From NCBI RefSeq assembly GCF_000275845.1, contig NW_006766929.1:145323-209322 (forward strand): a DNA stretch of 64,000 nt, written 5' to 3'. The DNA comes from Dichomitus squalens LYAD-421 SS1. Taxonomy: Eukaryota > Basidiomycota > Agaricomycetes > Polyporales > Polyporaceae. The position numbers and the translations under genes are program-made. Below, one piece after another: positions 1-11,083 of this stretch. Each line of letters opens with the position of its first letter. Within the stretch, counting starts at the first letter, position 1. Under the pieces are notes generated by a model. The model did no database searches and was not told where the DNA came from. It saw only the letters and a program-made list of their open reading frames with translations.

Positions 1-451
1 CCAGCATCCTGCAATTTCAGTGTTCAACATAGCATGTTCAACCACTACACTACACAAGCTCACACTATAGCACAGAATAGCAGCAATATATAGCGCTCTT
101 TGCTGGACTCCGAGAAATTCTTCACCATCCTCTCCTGTACCATAGCAGAACTTGGACATCCACCACTGATACCACTATTCTTGAGCATTATCTGGATATT
201 GTACCTCTGTATCACTACTGAAACAAGCACATTGTAACAACTTAAAGTCTTCTATCACATGTTATTGCCCTTCTTCTAATAGACTATAAAGCTGCTTCTA
301 CAGCCTTAAAACAGACTGGTTTACAACTAGTGTATGGATGTCTATAATAGATATTATTACATAAGATATAAGATGTGTGACTGATAGAACACCAATTGCT
401 CAAATTGAGGCCTGAGTATACTGAAGTCAACATGTAAAGTCCAAGTTGTGG
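1..451. other. No gene recognised, left edge
   Basis: AT-leaning sequence without a convincing open frame or family motif. The minus-strand frames starting here run into the tandem repeat to the right and are made of its translated units, so I do not regard them as genes. Confidence 0.5.
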
Positions 452-657
452 CCCAAGTACCCCAAGTATATAGACTTGGGTCAAGTCTGTGTACTTGGGA
501 CCAAGTACATGGACTTGGGGCCAAGTACACGGACTTGAGGCCAAGTACATAGACTTGGGGCCAAGTACACGGACTTGAGTCCAAGTACACGGACTTGAGG
601 CCAAGTACATGGACTTGAGTCCAAGTACATGAACTTGGGCCCAAGTATGGGTCCAAG
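452..657. repeat. 20-bp palindromic minisatellite
   Basis: About nine or ten head-to-tail copies of a 20-bp unit with consensus close to CCAAGTACAYGGACTTGRGG. Inside each unit CCAAGT and ACTTGG are inverted copies around a 6-bp centre, so every unit can fold back on itself. Copies differ mainly at the centre and at the two bases joining units. Translated frames across the array give repetitive Cys/Thr/Tyr/Leu peptides and are artefacts. The array ends about 18 bp before the first codon that can be read in the decayed oxygenase gene, so it may mark the truncation point of that gene. Confidence 0.9.
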
Positions 658-674
658 TCCGTGACGTTTTCCTG

Positions 675-2101
675 ATGTACACCCGCGGAAAACTGAGCGT
701 CCTGAATAAAGCGATCGTGCGTAAGCCGCCGTTCTGCTACGGCATGCCTCCACTATCGGACAGCGATTTTACGCTCTTCTACGGCAAAGAAGGAGATGCA
801 CAGTAAGTCGTGTCTGAGGGCCCTCTCACCCAACCTACATTCATCGTTCACAACGATTGACGTAGTCGAATCAACCTCTTCACTGCAACTCCGACGCATG
901 AGTCACCCAGCCACATATGGTGTCGGTGGTAACAACGTGTATGATGAAACCTACCGCAAAGCTGGCAAGCTGGACAAGACTGATTTCGCGCTCGGGTTCG
1001 ATGTGAACCGCTCTGACTCGATCGATGTTGTCCGCACCGAATTATTTGTCGAAAGCAGGGACAAACCCGTTGCCAAGGACATCAGAGTTGACTTGTACAA
1101 GCTGAACGTGTATGGTGCGCGAGACCTTTCATCTCAAAGGTGCGACATCGCTCACGTTCCTGGGCATAGGGCAGAACGCGTTCTTCACACCGCATGTTGA
1201 CACTCCCCGCAGCGAGCTCATGTTCGGCTCCCTGGTCATCATCTTTCCGACTCCCTATAAGGGAGGCGAGCTCATGCTCCGCCGCCCGGGACGCAAGGAG
1301 GTTCAACACTGGGAACTTGACTCCTCTGCGCTACTCGAAGAAGAAACGCAGCCTTCTTCAGCGACGTCGAGCACGAAGTCTTGCCCGTCACCTCCGGGTA
1401 CCGTGTGTCAGTCAGTCACGTACAACCTCTTCCATGCAGGAGGCAAGGACTCCCCATCGTCCCACGCTATTGCCCGCTCCATGCCCACGAACGAGTCGAC
1501 GTTCCAACACACCCTGTCTAGCGTCCTCGACGACCCGATGTTCCTGCCTGATGGAGGGAACCTGATGTCTGGTCTCGCTCACACGTACCCCCTCGCGAAG
1601 TCCTATCCCGACGTCGAGGCCGCCAAGCAGGCTCTGAAGAATGTCGAGCCGCACCTCAAAGCGTCGGATGGCGTCATACTGCGAGTGCTTCATGGGCTCT
1701 CTCTAGATGCGTCCCTCAAGATTGTTTACGAGGCTCGCGACTCACAATTCGCCGTCGAGATGTGCTACGTGATGCTCGACCGCGTTATCGAGCTCCCGGG
1801 AAACGACCACATGATCGAAGGAACTGCCCCAGAGTACCTGGAGGAGGAGGGCGGTCAGCCCATCATGGCTGCTGGCATTCGCGACGACCAGATTGCGCGG
1901 CTCACCGAAAGGATGGGCAGGGCGAATCAAATCGCTGTTCATTGGGTGACTACCCCCAGGTGGAGCAGGAGGCAGAATGGGTTCGAAGAGAAGATCCAGA
2001 CGTACGGCAACGAACCAACCATAGAGGTTGTGTACTGGCGGATCTGGATATTCGTTCGTGTCGGTCCCAAGGGACAACGCGTGGTTGCGAGCAGCGCGTG
2101 A
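675..2101 (+). pseudogene. 2OG-Fe(II) oxygenase-like gene, decayed
   Basis: Remnant of the basidiomycete family of Fe(II)/2-oxoglutarate-dependent oxygenase-like proteins related to prolyl 4-hydroxylases. A first exon can be read from an ATG at 675 and ends in FYGKEGDA at a good donor (803), with a 63-nt intron to 865. The following homologous segment (PATYG, YDETYRKAGKLD, YKLNVYG) lies in another frame. A longer frame from 1112 holds FFTPHVDTPR with the first iron ligands HxD. Between about 1350 and 1417 the expected segment with the distal histidine (FFSDVEHEV, then SGYRVSV) is readable only in a different frame. It is bounded on the right by a duplicated AGTC at 1410-1417 and on the left by an apparent small deletion. 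The open 329-codon frame therefore skips the second iron-binding His. I infer a pseudogene or an inactive protein. The N-terminus is cut by the minisatellite. Confidence 0.7.
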
Positions 2102-2291
2102 GATAAGCACGCCTCGCAATAATATTGTGACGTTCAAGATATCTGCTCTTCCCACGCCTGGGAGAAACGAGTCACCGTAGATGTACAACATGTCTATAAC
2201 CTCCCTTCGACTATAAAGCGCAGTTCGAACATAGGCGGACAGCGCTGCTCCCGCCTCCATACCACAATAAATACGCAACCACCGCGCAAGT

Positions 2292-3649
2292 CTACTTGCG
2301 AAATAGTCGCCTGAATAGGCCCCTTCTTGTGACCGTGCCTGAGGTTGGCAGCTGCAGACGGCATTGCGGGCCGCTCTTCCCCCGAACGCCTGGATCAGAA
2401 ACGGATCCTGCCTCGCTCGTCTGCTGCGATGCGGGAGAAACACTCGTGGTCGCCGTGTTCAGGGGAGTGGTGGAAGCACTAGAGGTGGCAATAGTCGGCG
2501 TAGTGCCATGACTAGACACGTTCGACGGCTGTGCGGATGCTGAAGTGGACGAGGAATGCGAGGAAGATGAGATGGGTGAAGATGACGAAGACGTGGGCGA
2601 GTCGTCAACAGTGGAAACGTCAACGCTGAAGTTAGAGATGACGAGGTCGGCAGTGCCAGTGAAAGGCTCCGTTCCGGTCTGTATCGCTTGGAGGTACTGC
2701 GTCTTTGCCACACCCTGGTTGTCGATAAGGTACTCTGCGTCGTTGTCAGTCCCCCGTGCAGTAAGATATCGTAGCCGAGCGAGGACGACGTACGGAAGAA
2801 GTCCTTCAAGTCGGAGTTGAAGTTCGTGATGTCGCCTTCTGCGGTGATGAAGGAGAAGACATCCCAGTTGGAGTTGGGGCCCTGTTTGAGATTCCAGGTG
2901 TGTCCGCCAACCTGGATGTTCTGGGCGACAACATTTCCTATACCACCAACGCTGTAATGAAGGTTGTGCATCATTGACCTGGATATGAAGCAAATGCCTA
3001 GCCTACCCGCCACGATCAGAAAGCCAAATCATGCTGCGCAGCGAGAGGCGTAAGCTATCGCGTTACAAACAAAGCCCAAGGGATCCCTACATCTCGTATG
3101 AGGAGGCCAACGAAGCGGGATCGCCAGACTGTGGTACTCCGGTCCAAATATCGTAGGAGACGTCCGCTGCCAGATCGTTCGACGCGGACTGATAGTACCA
3201 TTGCCAGCTCGTGGGTGCAGAGACAATATCTTGGAGCTGCATACCCTTGGCCGTGTTGTGGTATACATTAGGGTCTTCTGCGCGTCACTAATGTAACGTC
3301 AGCGAATAGAATGAACAGCTTACAGCTCTTGACATTATTCGGACTACCAGCCCAAGTATAGCTTGTTGACCACGAGACCGAACTTCCGCCAGCAGAGTTC
3401 AGAGTAGTCGTCTGCGAGCCAGTGCCAGTGTCTTATCATAGTCCATCTATCTGTGTCCGTATGAAGAGACATCTACGATAACTCACCTGCACCCCATAAG
3501 TTCTGACAAAGCGTGTACGCTCCGGCCGCGGTGCAGTCATTAGGGCCTTGAAGCGTGGTCTGCGCAGAAGCGCCTCCGATCGGAAGACCTTCGAGAAAGA
3601 GAACGAGCACAGCAATGAGCTCCAGTGGGTATTGTACGCGCATAAGCAT
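2292..3649 (-). CDS. GH12 endoglucanase with Ser/Thr-rich tail
   Basis: Secreted glycoside hydrolase family 12 enzyme (endo-beta-1,4-glucanase or xyloglucanase). Reading the complement, exons are 3649-3487, 3431-3324, 3274-3091, 3033-3007, 2951-2794 and 2734-2292: 360 codons with every phase matching, including a 27-nt exon. Residues 1 to about 28 form a signal peptide (hydrophobic LIAVLVLFL, then GGASA). Family landmarks follow in order: YTLCQNLWGA, SPNNVKSY, VSYDIWTG, YEIMIWL carrying the nucleophile Glu, GGHTWNL, and GTEPFTGT carrying the acid/base Glu. The catalytic domain ends near residue 255. About 105 residues follow, rich in Ser and Thr and finishing with a basic stretch (RRGLFRRLFRK). 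There is no cysteine pattern of a CBM1, so this is not the usual linker plus cellulose-binding module. An in-frame ATG at 3643 is an alternative start. The fold and reaction are known for GH12; the substrate here is not determined. Confidence 0.9.
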
Positions 3650-4247
3650 AAGTTAGTCTAGATCCCAGATAGTCTCAACAAGAAGCCTTCGAGGTCAAAG
3701 TCTGGCTTCGAGAGTCGATAGTCGCGGGGCAGTCAACGACAGTACGCGAAGGAAAGTGGGCAGATCGTCCAAATGGCAGACACGAGGCACGGCCTTTTAA
3801 TCCCGCCCAGGATGGGGGTCAAGCGGTCTGGAATACCGGATCTATAGCAAAGCGCAGGTCAATTTCGTCAACGCCAAAGCGTGCTGTATATGCATGGTCC
3901 ACCGGACTCCAACCGCACCTTTCTATATGACCCACACGTCGTAGTGAACGTGGAAGAGAGCAAGTTACTGGTGGCCACGAGGCAAATTTCAAGTTCCGTT
4001 GCATATCGGAGGCAGCACATGTCACCATTGGGCGCTAAGCGACACACGGCGATGTAGGTAGGCTTTCGAAGTGCCAATTAGAGAGTACATATGTCGGAGA
4101 CGTGCAAGTTGTTAAGCATAGTCTCAAAAGCGTTGAACGTTGTGCGCATCACTAGGCGCGTGCTGATAGACAACGTGTAACGCATTTTCGATTCTTTTCA
4201 GTATTATACGTCGTACATGAGTGCGGAGACGAGGGAGGTCATCAATA
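3650..4247. other. Intergenic, promoter side of the GH12 gene
   Basis: Upstream region of the minus-strand GH12 gene and downstream of the acetyltransferase gene. On the minus strand ATTAAAAG near 3795 is a weak TATA-like element about 145 bp before the GH12 start. No further gene seen. Confidence 0.4.
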
Positions 4248-4825
4248 TCATGACACAGGACCAGGATCAGAGGCACGATCCCCTCCAGCATTAGACAATG
4301 GTATGAATGTCTTCTTCATCCGAACATACTCAATGCCCTCCTTGAGAAATATCTCTCCAAACCGTGACATGCCTATGGCCTCCCGTTCGTACCATCCTGC
4401 GCTGCTCAGTCGAGCATCGCACCATATGGCGCCGAACTTCTGCGCGTCGTTGAAAACGTGCAGAAGAAGCTTCGTACCAATGCCCTTCCCTTGATGCGCA
4501 GGATCGCAGGCGAACTTCCTGAATCGTAATGCTGGCACTACAGGCGATACCTCATTTGGTGCCGAATTCTCGGGCTGCGGGAGGGTCTCGTAGAAGACGG
4601 ATATTACGGCGACGGGTGCGGATACGCCGTCGATGAATACGCCGTAGTGATCCCCGAAATCGTCCTGTGGGAGTTTGACGTAGTCAAGTGACTTGTCCGG
4701 CCACAAGACTGAGTGGCGGAGAGGGTACGTTTCCTCGGGAGTGATTCTGCGAATAACTAGGAAGAGATCGCAGTGAGCAAGAGAGATATGGAGTGACCGA
4801 CAGACTTACTGGTTTGAGTGCTCAT
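4248..4825 (-). CDS. GNAT-family N-acetyltransferase
   Basis: Two exons on the complement: 4825-4810 (M-S-T-Q-T plus one base) and 4756-4248, joined over a 53-nt intron; 174 codons. The acetyl-CoA binding motif A of GCN5-related acetyltransferases is visible as AHQGKGIGTKLL around residue 100, preceded by beta-strand ALRFRKFACDP and followed by WCDARLSSAGWYEREAIGMSR, typical of the C-terminal half of the fold. Such proteins transfer acetyl from acetyl-CoA to an amine; the acceptor cannot be told from sequence. The tiny first exon fixes the start: without it there is no good ATG before the conserved region. The gene is cytosolic by default, with no signal or membrane segment. It runs in the same direction as the E2 gene next to it but the two are unlikely to be functionally linked. 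Confidence 0.8.
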
Positions 4826-5161
4826 GATCGTTGAGGACAAGTCAAGATCGCCACCATCGGGCCGTATCTGTCCGCGTCTGACACATCGCATTAATCTCGA
4901 TCACGGGTCTAGACTCTTGTGGAGGGACAGCAAAGCATCAACCTCGCTATGTCCTATTCTCCAGCCAAGGCTGATCGCTTGGAGGATGCGCCTCGCACGG
5001 GAACTCGACTGAGAGTCATTGAGGAGGTCGGACCAGACTTCGTGTGGCGGAAAGACTGTAATCGTGTACTTACATTCCCAGAGCTCCGTTTTGATGTGAC
5101 AAGGACACGAATAGTCGGAAACGACAGCTGCATGAAACACCCACACTATTGGTTACATGGT
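4826..5161. other. Intergenic between acetyltransferase and E2 genes
   Basis: Separates the 5' end of the acetyltransferase gene from the 3' end of the ubiquitin-conjugating enzyme gene, both on the minus strand. Plus-strand frames here are antisense shadows. Nothing further recognised. Confidence 0.5.
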
Positions 5162-6007
5162 TCATTTCAGCAGCTCCTCCACTACCCGGTCATCGTTGAT
5201 ATTCGCAACATTTGCGCCACGGTAGTTCAATCTCCTCAACACATCAATCTAGACGTGTGCGTGAGGCCGATGTGCCGTGAGAGCGGAGAGGACGCTACTC
5301 ACCACTTTGGCCCTGTCGAACCCTAGTGCTTCAAACTGCGCCACATGTGCCCTATCCAAGCCAGCCATCGCGATCTCATCCCGGGGCCCACCCTTCGCAC
5401 CCTTCCCGAGCCCCTCCTTCCCCGGACCCCCAGCGTAGATCATAGTCCAGTACCGCGCGGTATCCTCAAAACTGCTCTTGCTCGTCATGTAGTGTTTCGC
5501 GACCTCGGCGTCTTGCGGATCTCGTGGCTCTGGGGAGCAGAGGAGCGATTGAAGGGAGATGAGGGTAGACTTGAGCGTGAGGACGGGCGACCATGCGTCC
5601 TTGAGGATGTCGAGGCAGATGGCACCTGATGCGGAGGAGACGTTGGGGTGATAAACCTTCGTGATGAACTTCATCTTGACAGGCTGAAATGGGTAGTTAT
5701 CCGGGATGACGATGTCCTGTATGCGGTATGAACGTGAGCGAGGAAAGCGGCAGGGGCGAAAGCGCGACACGGCAGACGTACAACTTGGAAGCGGCCGCCC
5801 TCGTAGGGCGTACCCTCCGGTCCATCGAACGACCCGATGAGATGAAAGGGACTCTCATCCACGAGATCTATCGTCACGCTTGACTGCTTGTCACTCTTGC
5901 AGTCTGGACAGTAGACGAACTCCCGGATGAGGTTTCTCGTTATACATCTGAGTGGTGAGGCACACACCTGCAATCTCCTTGTTCACTCGGCGAAGTCGTG
6001 CGTCCAT
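5162..6007 (-). CDS. Ubiquitin-conjugating enzyme E2 with C-terminal UBA
   Basis: Complement exons 6007-5968, 5903-5782, 5716-5303 and 5248-5162 give 220 codons. The UBC fold occupies residues 1 to about 150: DESPFHLIGSFDGPEGTPYEGG, YHPNVSSASGAICLDIL with the catalytic Cys, then WSPVLTLKSTLISLQSLLCSPEP. A Gly/Lys linker (GGPGKEGLGKGAKGGP) leads to a UBA domain read from the end of exon 3 and exon 4 (FEALGFDRAKV, then IDVLRRLNYRGANVANINDD). The catalytic core plus UBA is the architecture of yeast Ubc1 and human UBE2K, which build Lys48-linked ubiquitin chains with RING ligases; I assign orthology on that basis. The last intron splits the UBA, so reading through it gives a false shorter protein. 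Confidence 0.9.
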
Positions 6008-7034
6008 CTGAGCGTTGCCAGAGCAGGAATACAGTGTATGGATACAAGTGTGGCGAGCAATACAGCGCGTATATGTACAGAGGATGCGAGCGTAGAGAGT
6101 GGGGCGTAGGTGGTCGTGAACGTGGACGTCGCGGAGAACAGGAGAGCGGGCGCTACGCGCGCTGTAGTTCTCAACCTCCGCTCATCATCACCGACGTCTT
6201 TCATCGCTGTATCTGTATGCCCGCCGTACTCTATGGAGACCACTGAACGCGCTGTCATATGCTTGACAGAATGCCTGGAAGGTGTCGCCGGCCAAGGCTC
6301 CGGCACATGAGCTGAAAGCTTAGCAAGGTCGAAGGCCTTCGCTTATTCTCGTTAGTGGCTGGGCCGGGTGGCCTCGACATAGTCTCCCAGAATACATGAT
6401 TTGGTACGTCACAAGCAACCTTAATCACTAGAGTCAAAATAATTCTCAGCACAAATAGCGCGATAGTTGAGGACGACGTGCAGTCCCTCACTTGACGCAC
6501 TCACCTGACGGCTTGTTTTGAGGCTTCCTTCGGCACATGGTTAGGCGGAAATATCGACGACTTCCAGATTCTTGAATTAGCATACTACCCATGCTCTCAT
6601 CTTGCTATATCTTCGTCATGCTACTCGTGGCAATCCGACGGCCGTGGGTCGCCAGAAGCCTCACTATAACGCCCGCGAAACCATTGTCGGACACCAGTCA
6701 GATGCAGACACGCCATTCAAATCGTCATCTGACTGCTCAAAGGGGCGACAAACGACAGAGGAGTCCAAAAGCCGCAGTTCAATCCTTAGAACCAGGGAAT
6801 TTCCGGCTCCTCGAGCGTCCGATACGTTCACTATCTCCTGCCCAAGTCCCAGGCTGCTGCCTGCCTCCGCCCGCCGCGTCGTCGTCCACGCTAACTCGAC
6901 ACACACGCTGCCTCCGATCTCTTCCTGATTTCTCTGGGGTTCATTTCCCCCATCTGCACCCCAATCGCGACCTTCTGGTTCCCCGCAACCCGGGGCCAAT
7001 TGCGACACAACCGTAGTCTGGCCGGGCTCGGTGC
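6008..7034. other. Divergent promoter region, 1 kb
   Basis: Lies between the 5' ends of the E2 gene (minus) and the thiamine-diphosphate enzyme gene (plus). It contains several open frames on both strands but none has a family motif or consistent splice structure. No clear TATA element found. Confidence 0.5.
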
Positions 7035-9141
7035 ATGTACACGAATATGTACACTACTGCCTCCGTGTTTTTCGAAACCCTGGCCGGCGCTGGGGTCACC
7101 CACGCCTTCGTCAACTGGGGCAGCGACCATCCCGCGTTCCTGGAGGACTTGCAAAGGCAGAGAGCGGAGAGCGACGGAAGGACGCTGATTGAGATCGTGA
7201 CGTGCCCGAGCGAGTACGTCGCGCTAAGCGCGGCGCATGGCTATGCGCAAGTGACGCGCAAGCCCGCTGCAGTCATAGTCCATGTCGACGTTGGCACACA
7301 GGTCAGCAGTGTTGTTTATGTCGCCGTTGCAGAGCTGTAACGATCCGATCTTGCAGGCACTGGCTGGCGCGATACATAATGTCGATCGAGGTCAGGTCCC
7401 TGTGCTGATCTTTGCGGGTGCCGCTCCGTTCTCCGCGAATGGCGAGTTCAAAGGTTCTAGAAACGAGTTTATGATGTGGCTGCAGGGTGCGCGTTGACGA
7501 TACAGAGTTGACGATGAGCATTGACACGCATTGCAATAGATGCGCATGACCAGCCTGCTATCGTGCGCCAGTACATGAGATATACGGCGCAGATCCAAAG
7601 CGGAAAGACCGCATCGAGACAAATTATGCGCGCGTTGCAGATGTGCGTCGCTGTCCGTCATGGCCTATCGGCCAGATCTCATACTCAGGTCCTCCCTTGA
7701 ACAGAGCAACGAGCCAGCCGAAGGGCCCTGTATATCTGTGGGCGCGCAGAGAAGCAACAGAGCAAGACGTCGACGAAGCAACGGTGGCTACAACAGTGAG
7801 CCCCACAAGCTGGCCTTCCATCACTATGCCCGCCCTGTCGCCTCACGGTGAGCAGTCGACTCATTTCTATTACATATGAGCCTCTCTAACGACCTAGGCA
7901 ACAGCCGTGGACACAATTTCCTCTGCCCTTCTCAACGCCGATTTTCCACTCATTATCGCCGCTAACGCCGGTCGTAATCCTGCCACTGTTCCGCTCTTGT
8001 CCCAGCTCGCCAGCAAACTCGCTATCGGAGTCCTTTCCGTCGCGTCTCCGAGTGTTTGCATCCCAGGCAATCATCCATGCTACCTGGGCTACGTCTTCAT
8101 CGGCAAGCTGCCTCATCTAGAAGATGCGGATGTTATTCTGCTGCTCGACGTCGACGTTCCGTGGACGGACGTGGCGGACACCGAGCCCCGCAAGGACGCG
8201 AGGATCTTCGTGGTGGATAACGACCCGCTCAAACGGACCTTTGGCTGGTCGCATGTCGACGCGGAGATGCTCTGCACCGCAGAGGCGGAGACTGCTCTTC
8301 ACCAGTTGCTCGATACGCTGGATACCATTGAAGCGCAATCGGCATTATCTTCACCCGCGCTTGAAGCAAAGCTGCTGGCTCGCCGGTCACGTCTCGATAC
8401 CATCCGCGCGGAGAGGCTTGCAGATCTCTCCGCGGCCGAGGCACGCCTGGCCCCAGATGGGCACACGCTGAGTGTGCCCTTCATCGTCGCAGCTCTCCGC
8501 GACACCGCGAACACCGTCACCCCCAGTCGAGGTAGCAAGGTCCTGTGGCTAACCGAATCCGGCACCTCCAACCGGTTTATCTGGAATCATATCAATCCCG
8601 AGCAGCCCGGCAGCATGCTCATGTCTGGCGGCACGAGTCTCGGTTGGATATTGGGGGCGAGCATTGGCGCTTCGATGGGTGCCAAGGTTGCGGACAAGGG
8701 CACCGAGCTTATCATATCAATTACCGGCGACGGCAACTTCTTCTTTGGGGTACCGACGGCGGCGTACTGGATCGCGAGGCGATATGGGACGCCATTCTTG
8801 ACGATCGTGCTCAACAACCGGGGCTGGGCTGTACGTTGCTGATATCTCCATAGTCTTACTTTGTTGGGTACTGATGGTATGTTACGATACAGAGCCCTAT
8901 AGCCTCCATGAAAGGGGTTTACCCGGAGGGAATTGGCAGTAGTGTGTCGGGAGAAAGGCTCAGTGTAGGTTTCGGAGTGCCTAGTGCGGACTTCGGTGGC
9001 ATTGCCGCAGCTGCTGGAGGAGCGTGGGCCAGAAAGGTCGAACGTGCGGACGAGGTTAGGAGTGTCTTCGAGCAAGCGATGAAGGTTGTGATGAATGAGC
9101 GGAGATGCGCAGTAGTCGAATGTGTCATTCAATCCATCTAG
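7035..9141 (+). CDS. Thiamine diphosphate-dependent enzyme, acetolactate synthase-like
   Basis: Six exons: 7035-7301, 7357-7486, 7540-7642, 7705-7847, 7905-8830 and 8893-9141; 605 codons with matching phases and introns of 53-62 nt. The protein has the three-part arrangement of ThDP decarboxylases and synthases. The N-terminal PYR domain holds GVTHAFVNWGS and the catalytic Glu in CPSEYVALSAAHGYA. The central domain contains FPLIIAANAGRNP. The C-terminal PP domain has the cofactor motif GDGNFFFGVPTAAYW ending in LNNRGW. The family includes acetolactate synthases, benzoylformate and oxalyl-CoA decarboxylases; fungi carry several unassigned members, and the substrate cannot be read here. No mitochondrial leader is evident (MYTNMYTTASVFFETL), unlike true Ilv2. 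A second in-frame ATG four codons later could be used. Confidence 0.85.
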
Positions 9142-9383
9142 GCAGTTTGGTATGGCGAAGAATGTATGTCAATTATGTGAACGCTTTCGTTGAGCCATAT
9201 AGTCGCTCGGTTCACGGGCCCAACTATGAGACTACCATTACTTTAGTGGGTAAAGAGCATTGAGTTGAATATTGGGACGACATTGGCTGCCCTGCTGCGA
9301 GTCGCGATAACGGATAGGGAGCGCTTCGTGATATACATAGATATACAGTAGCTAATACAGGTATTGAACGCGAGCCCTTCCGT
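9142..9383. terminator. Shared 3' region of convergent genes
   Basis: 242 bp between the stop codons of the convergent thiamine-diphosphate enzyme and second GH12 genes; it must contain both polyadenylation regions. No canonical element picked out. Confidence 0.35.
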
Positions 9384-10310
9384 TTACTGGTTGAGCGCAA
9401 CACTGTAGCTCTCCGTCAACAAGCTCGCGCTGCCCGTGAACGGCTCTGTGCCAGTCTGAATCGCTTGCACATACTACAAGTGACCGATTAGCGACTGCCC
9501 CTGACCTGCTACACAAGCGAAGGGCGAGGCTCACCTGCGATGACGACACGCCCTGGTTCTGGACGATGTAGTCGAAGAACTCCTTGAGGTCCGCGTTGAA
9601 GTCCGTGATGTCCCCATCCTGGCTCACGAACGAGAGCACCTGCCAGTTCGCGTTCGGGCCCTTCCAGAGGTTCCAGGTGTGGCCAGCGAGGCTGATGCCC
9701 GTCGTGACCTGCGAGCCGACGGGTTGGATGCCGCCCTGGCCGGAGAGCCAGATCATGATCTCGTACGACGACGCGGACGATGCAGGCTGTCCCGAGGAAG
9801 CGGTGCCCGTCCAGATGTCGTATCTGTGTCACACGCACACAATGTGCCTATCAGTGCACGCCCCGATCGTCAAGTCCACAGGAAGACGTACGAGACATCA
9901 GCCCGGATACCAGATGACTCGGTCTCGTACTTCCACTGCCAGGCGGTCGGCGCGGACGAAAGCTTGGACAGCTGCACGCCCTTAGCCGTGCTGCTCTCGA
10001 CGTTGGCATAGCTCTTGACGTTGTTCGGGTTGTTTTGCCATTGCCAGATTGTGCGCCACGAGACGGTGTTGCCGCTTGCACTAAGCAATGTCGAGTTCTG
10101 ACCGCCGACACCAGCAGCTGAACACAAGGCATTTGGTTAGATCACGGGACACTATCAGGCACCGCGGGGACCAGAAGACGTACATTCGCCCCAGAGGTTC
10201 TGGCAGAGCGTGAACTCGCCAGCGGGTGTGCAGTCGTACTGGCCTGTCAGGGTCTGAGCGGTCGCGACAACTGTGACGGCGGTGACGGTAAAAAGGGCAG
10301 CGAAGCGCAT
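9384..10310 (-). CDS. GH12 endoglucanase, compact form
   Basis: Complement exons 10310-10184, 10117-9892, 9823-9535 and 9473-9384 give 243 codons, the usual GH12 length. A signal peptide covers about residues 1-17 (FAALFTVTAVTVVATA). Landmarks: FTLCQNLWGE, NNPNNVKSYANV, VSYDIWTG, YEIMIWL (nucleophile Glu), AGHTWNLWKG, and QTGTEPFTG (acid/base Glu). The protein ends shortly after the fold, without linker or carbohydrate-binding module. It resembles the GH12 at 2.3-3.6 kb and two junctions are alike (before YDIW/near NNVKSY, and before the GTEPFTG segment), but that gene has two extra introns and a long tail. The paralogues are separated by four unrelated genes, so this is not a fresh tandem copy. 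Confidence 0.9.
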
Positions 10311-10397
10311 CGTGAACGGCGGTATGGTCTTCTAGAGACGAAAATCGGGGTTGGAGCAAACGATCTTGACTGGGGCCAATTCCAATGCATCGTCAGC

Positions 10398-10405
10398 TTA
10401 TATAC
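10398..10405 (-). promoter_or_regulatory. TATA box of compact GH12 gene
   Basis: TATATAAG on the minus strand, about 90 bp before the start codon at 10310, a normal spacing for a 5' untranslated leader of some 60 nt. Confidence 0.6.
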
Positions 10406-11083
10406 CTGGCCGAGTGCTGACACTGATGGGGCAAGATGTAGGCACCACAAGCACGTAGCGTGCGCCAGTCGCGTACGGGGATGGATGTCGGAGAATCGAG
10501 ATGCGCGGTTAGGCTGCGGCGGGAGAGAAGCGAGGGTTGCGCCCGACCCGCATCAATGGGATCACGCCATGTGATCATGAGGAGGAGGCGGGCTTCACGA
10601 GGCTGACGTCGATAGAATTTAGGGCCTTCACATCTTCCCGACGATGCTTGAGGAAAATCGTCCAGTGGAGCACACGAATGCGGAGTAGATAGAGGCCCCG
10701 ACGTTGTACCGAGCTCAATCCGTCAAGAGGATGAATGTAATGGATACCTTGGACGGTTGAAGGTCGAGCATCCGGATATCTGCCTGATACAGCCTACTTC
10801 GTCCAAAAGAAGCAGCCTTCTTGAATCGTGCAGAAGAGGATACGTACTAGATGGTGCGATCGCGTTCCGATCTTGCGTACGACCTAGGTTTTTGCGGCAC
10901 TTGCGAGGGTGTTGCACCACCGCCATCTCATCCAACCGAAGATGATAAATATCCAGAAAGTCGGGGGTACAGGCGAAGTATACTGCCGAGGCTGCCCCAG
11001 AGACACCCTCACAATGGCGAGCCTTTCACCCCTCTAATAACCCTGTGGTGATCGTCCCTTCGAACATCTGCGCCGTCAGTGCA
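10406..11083. other. Intergenic, upstream of GH12 and downstream of Glo3
   Basis: Promoter region of the compact GH12 gene and 3' flank of Glo3. Several short frames on both strands without motifs. Nothing else recognised. Confidence 0.45.

Noticed and set aside
284..753. Overlapping minus-strand frames with Tyr/Leu/Ser/Pro repeats
   Set aside because: They are translations of the 20-bp tandem repeat in three frames, with no motif outside it.
5983..6306. Minus-strand 107-codon frame over the start of the E2 gene
   Set aside because: It overlaps the E2 first exon in another frame and has no motif; the spliced E2 model explains the region.
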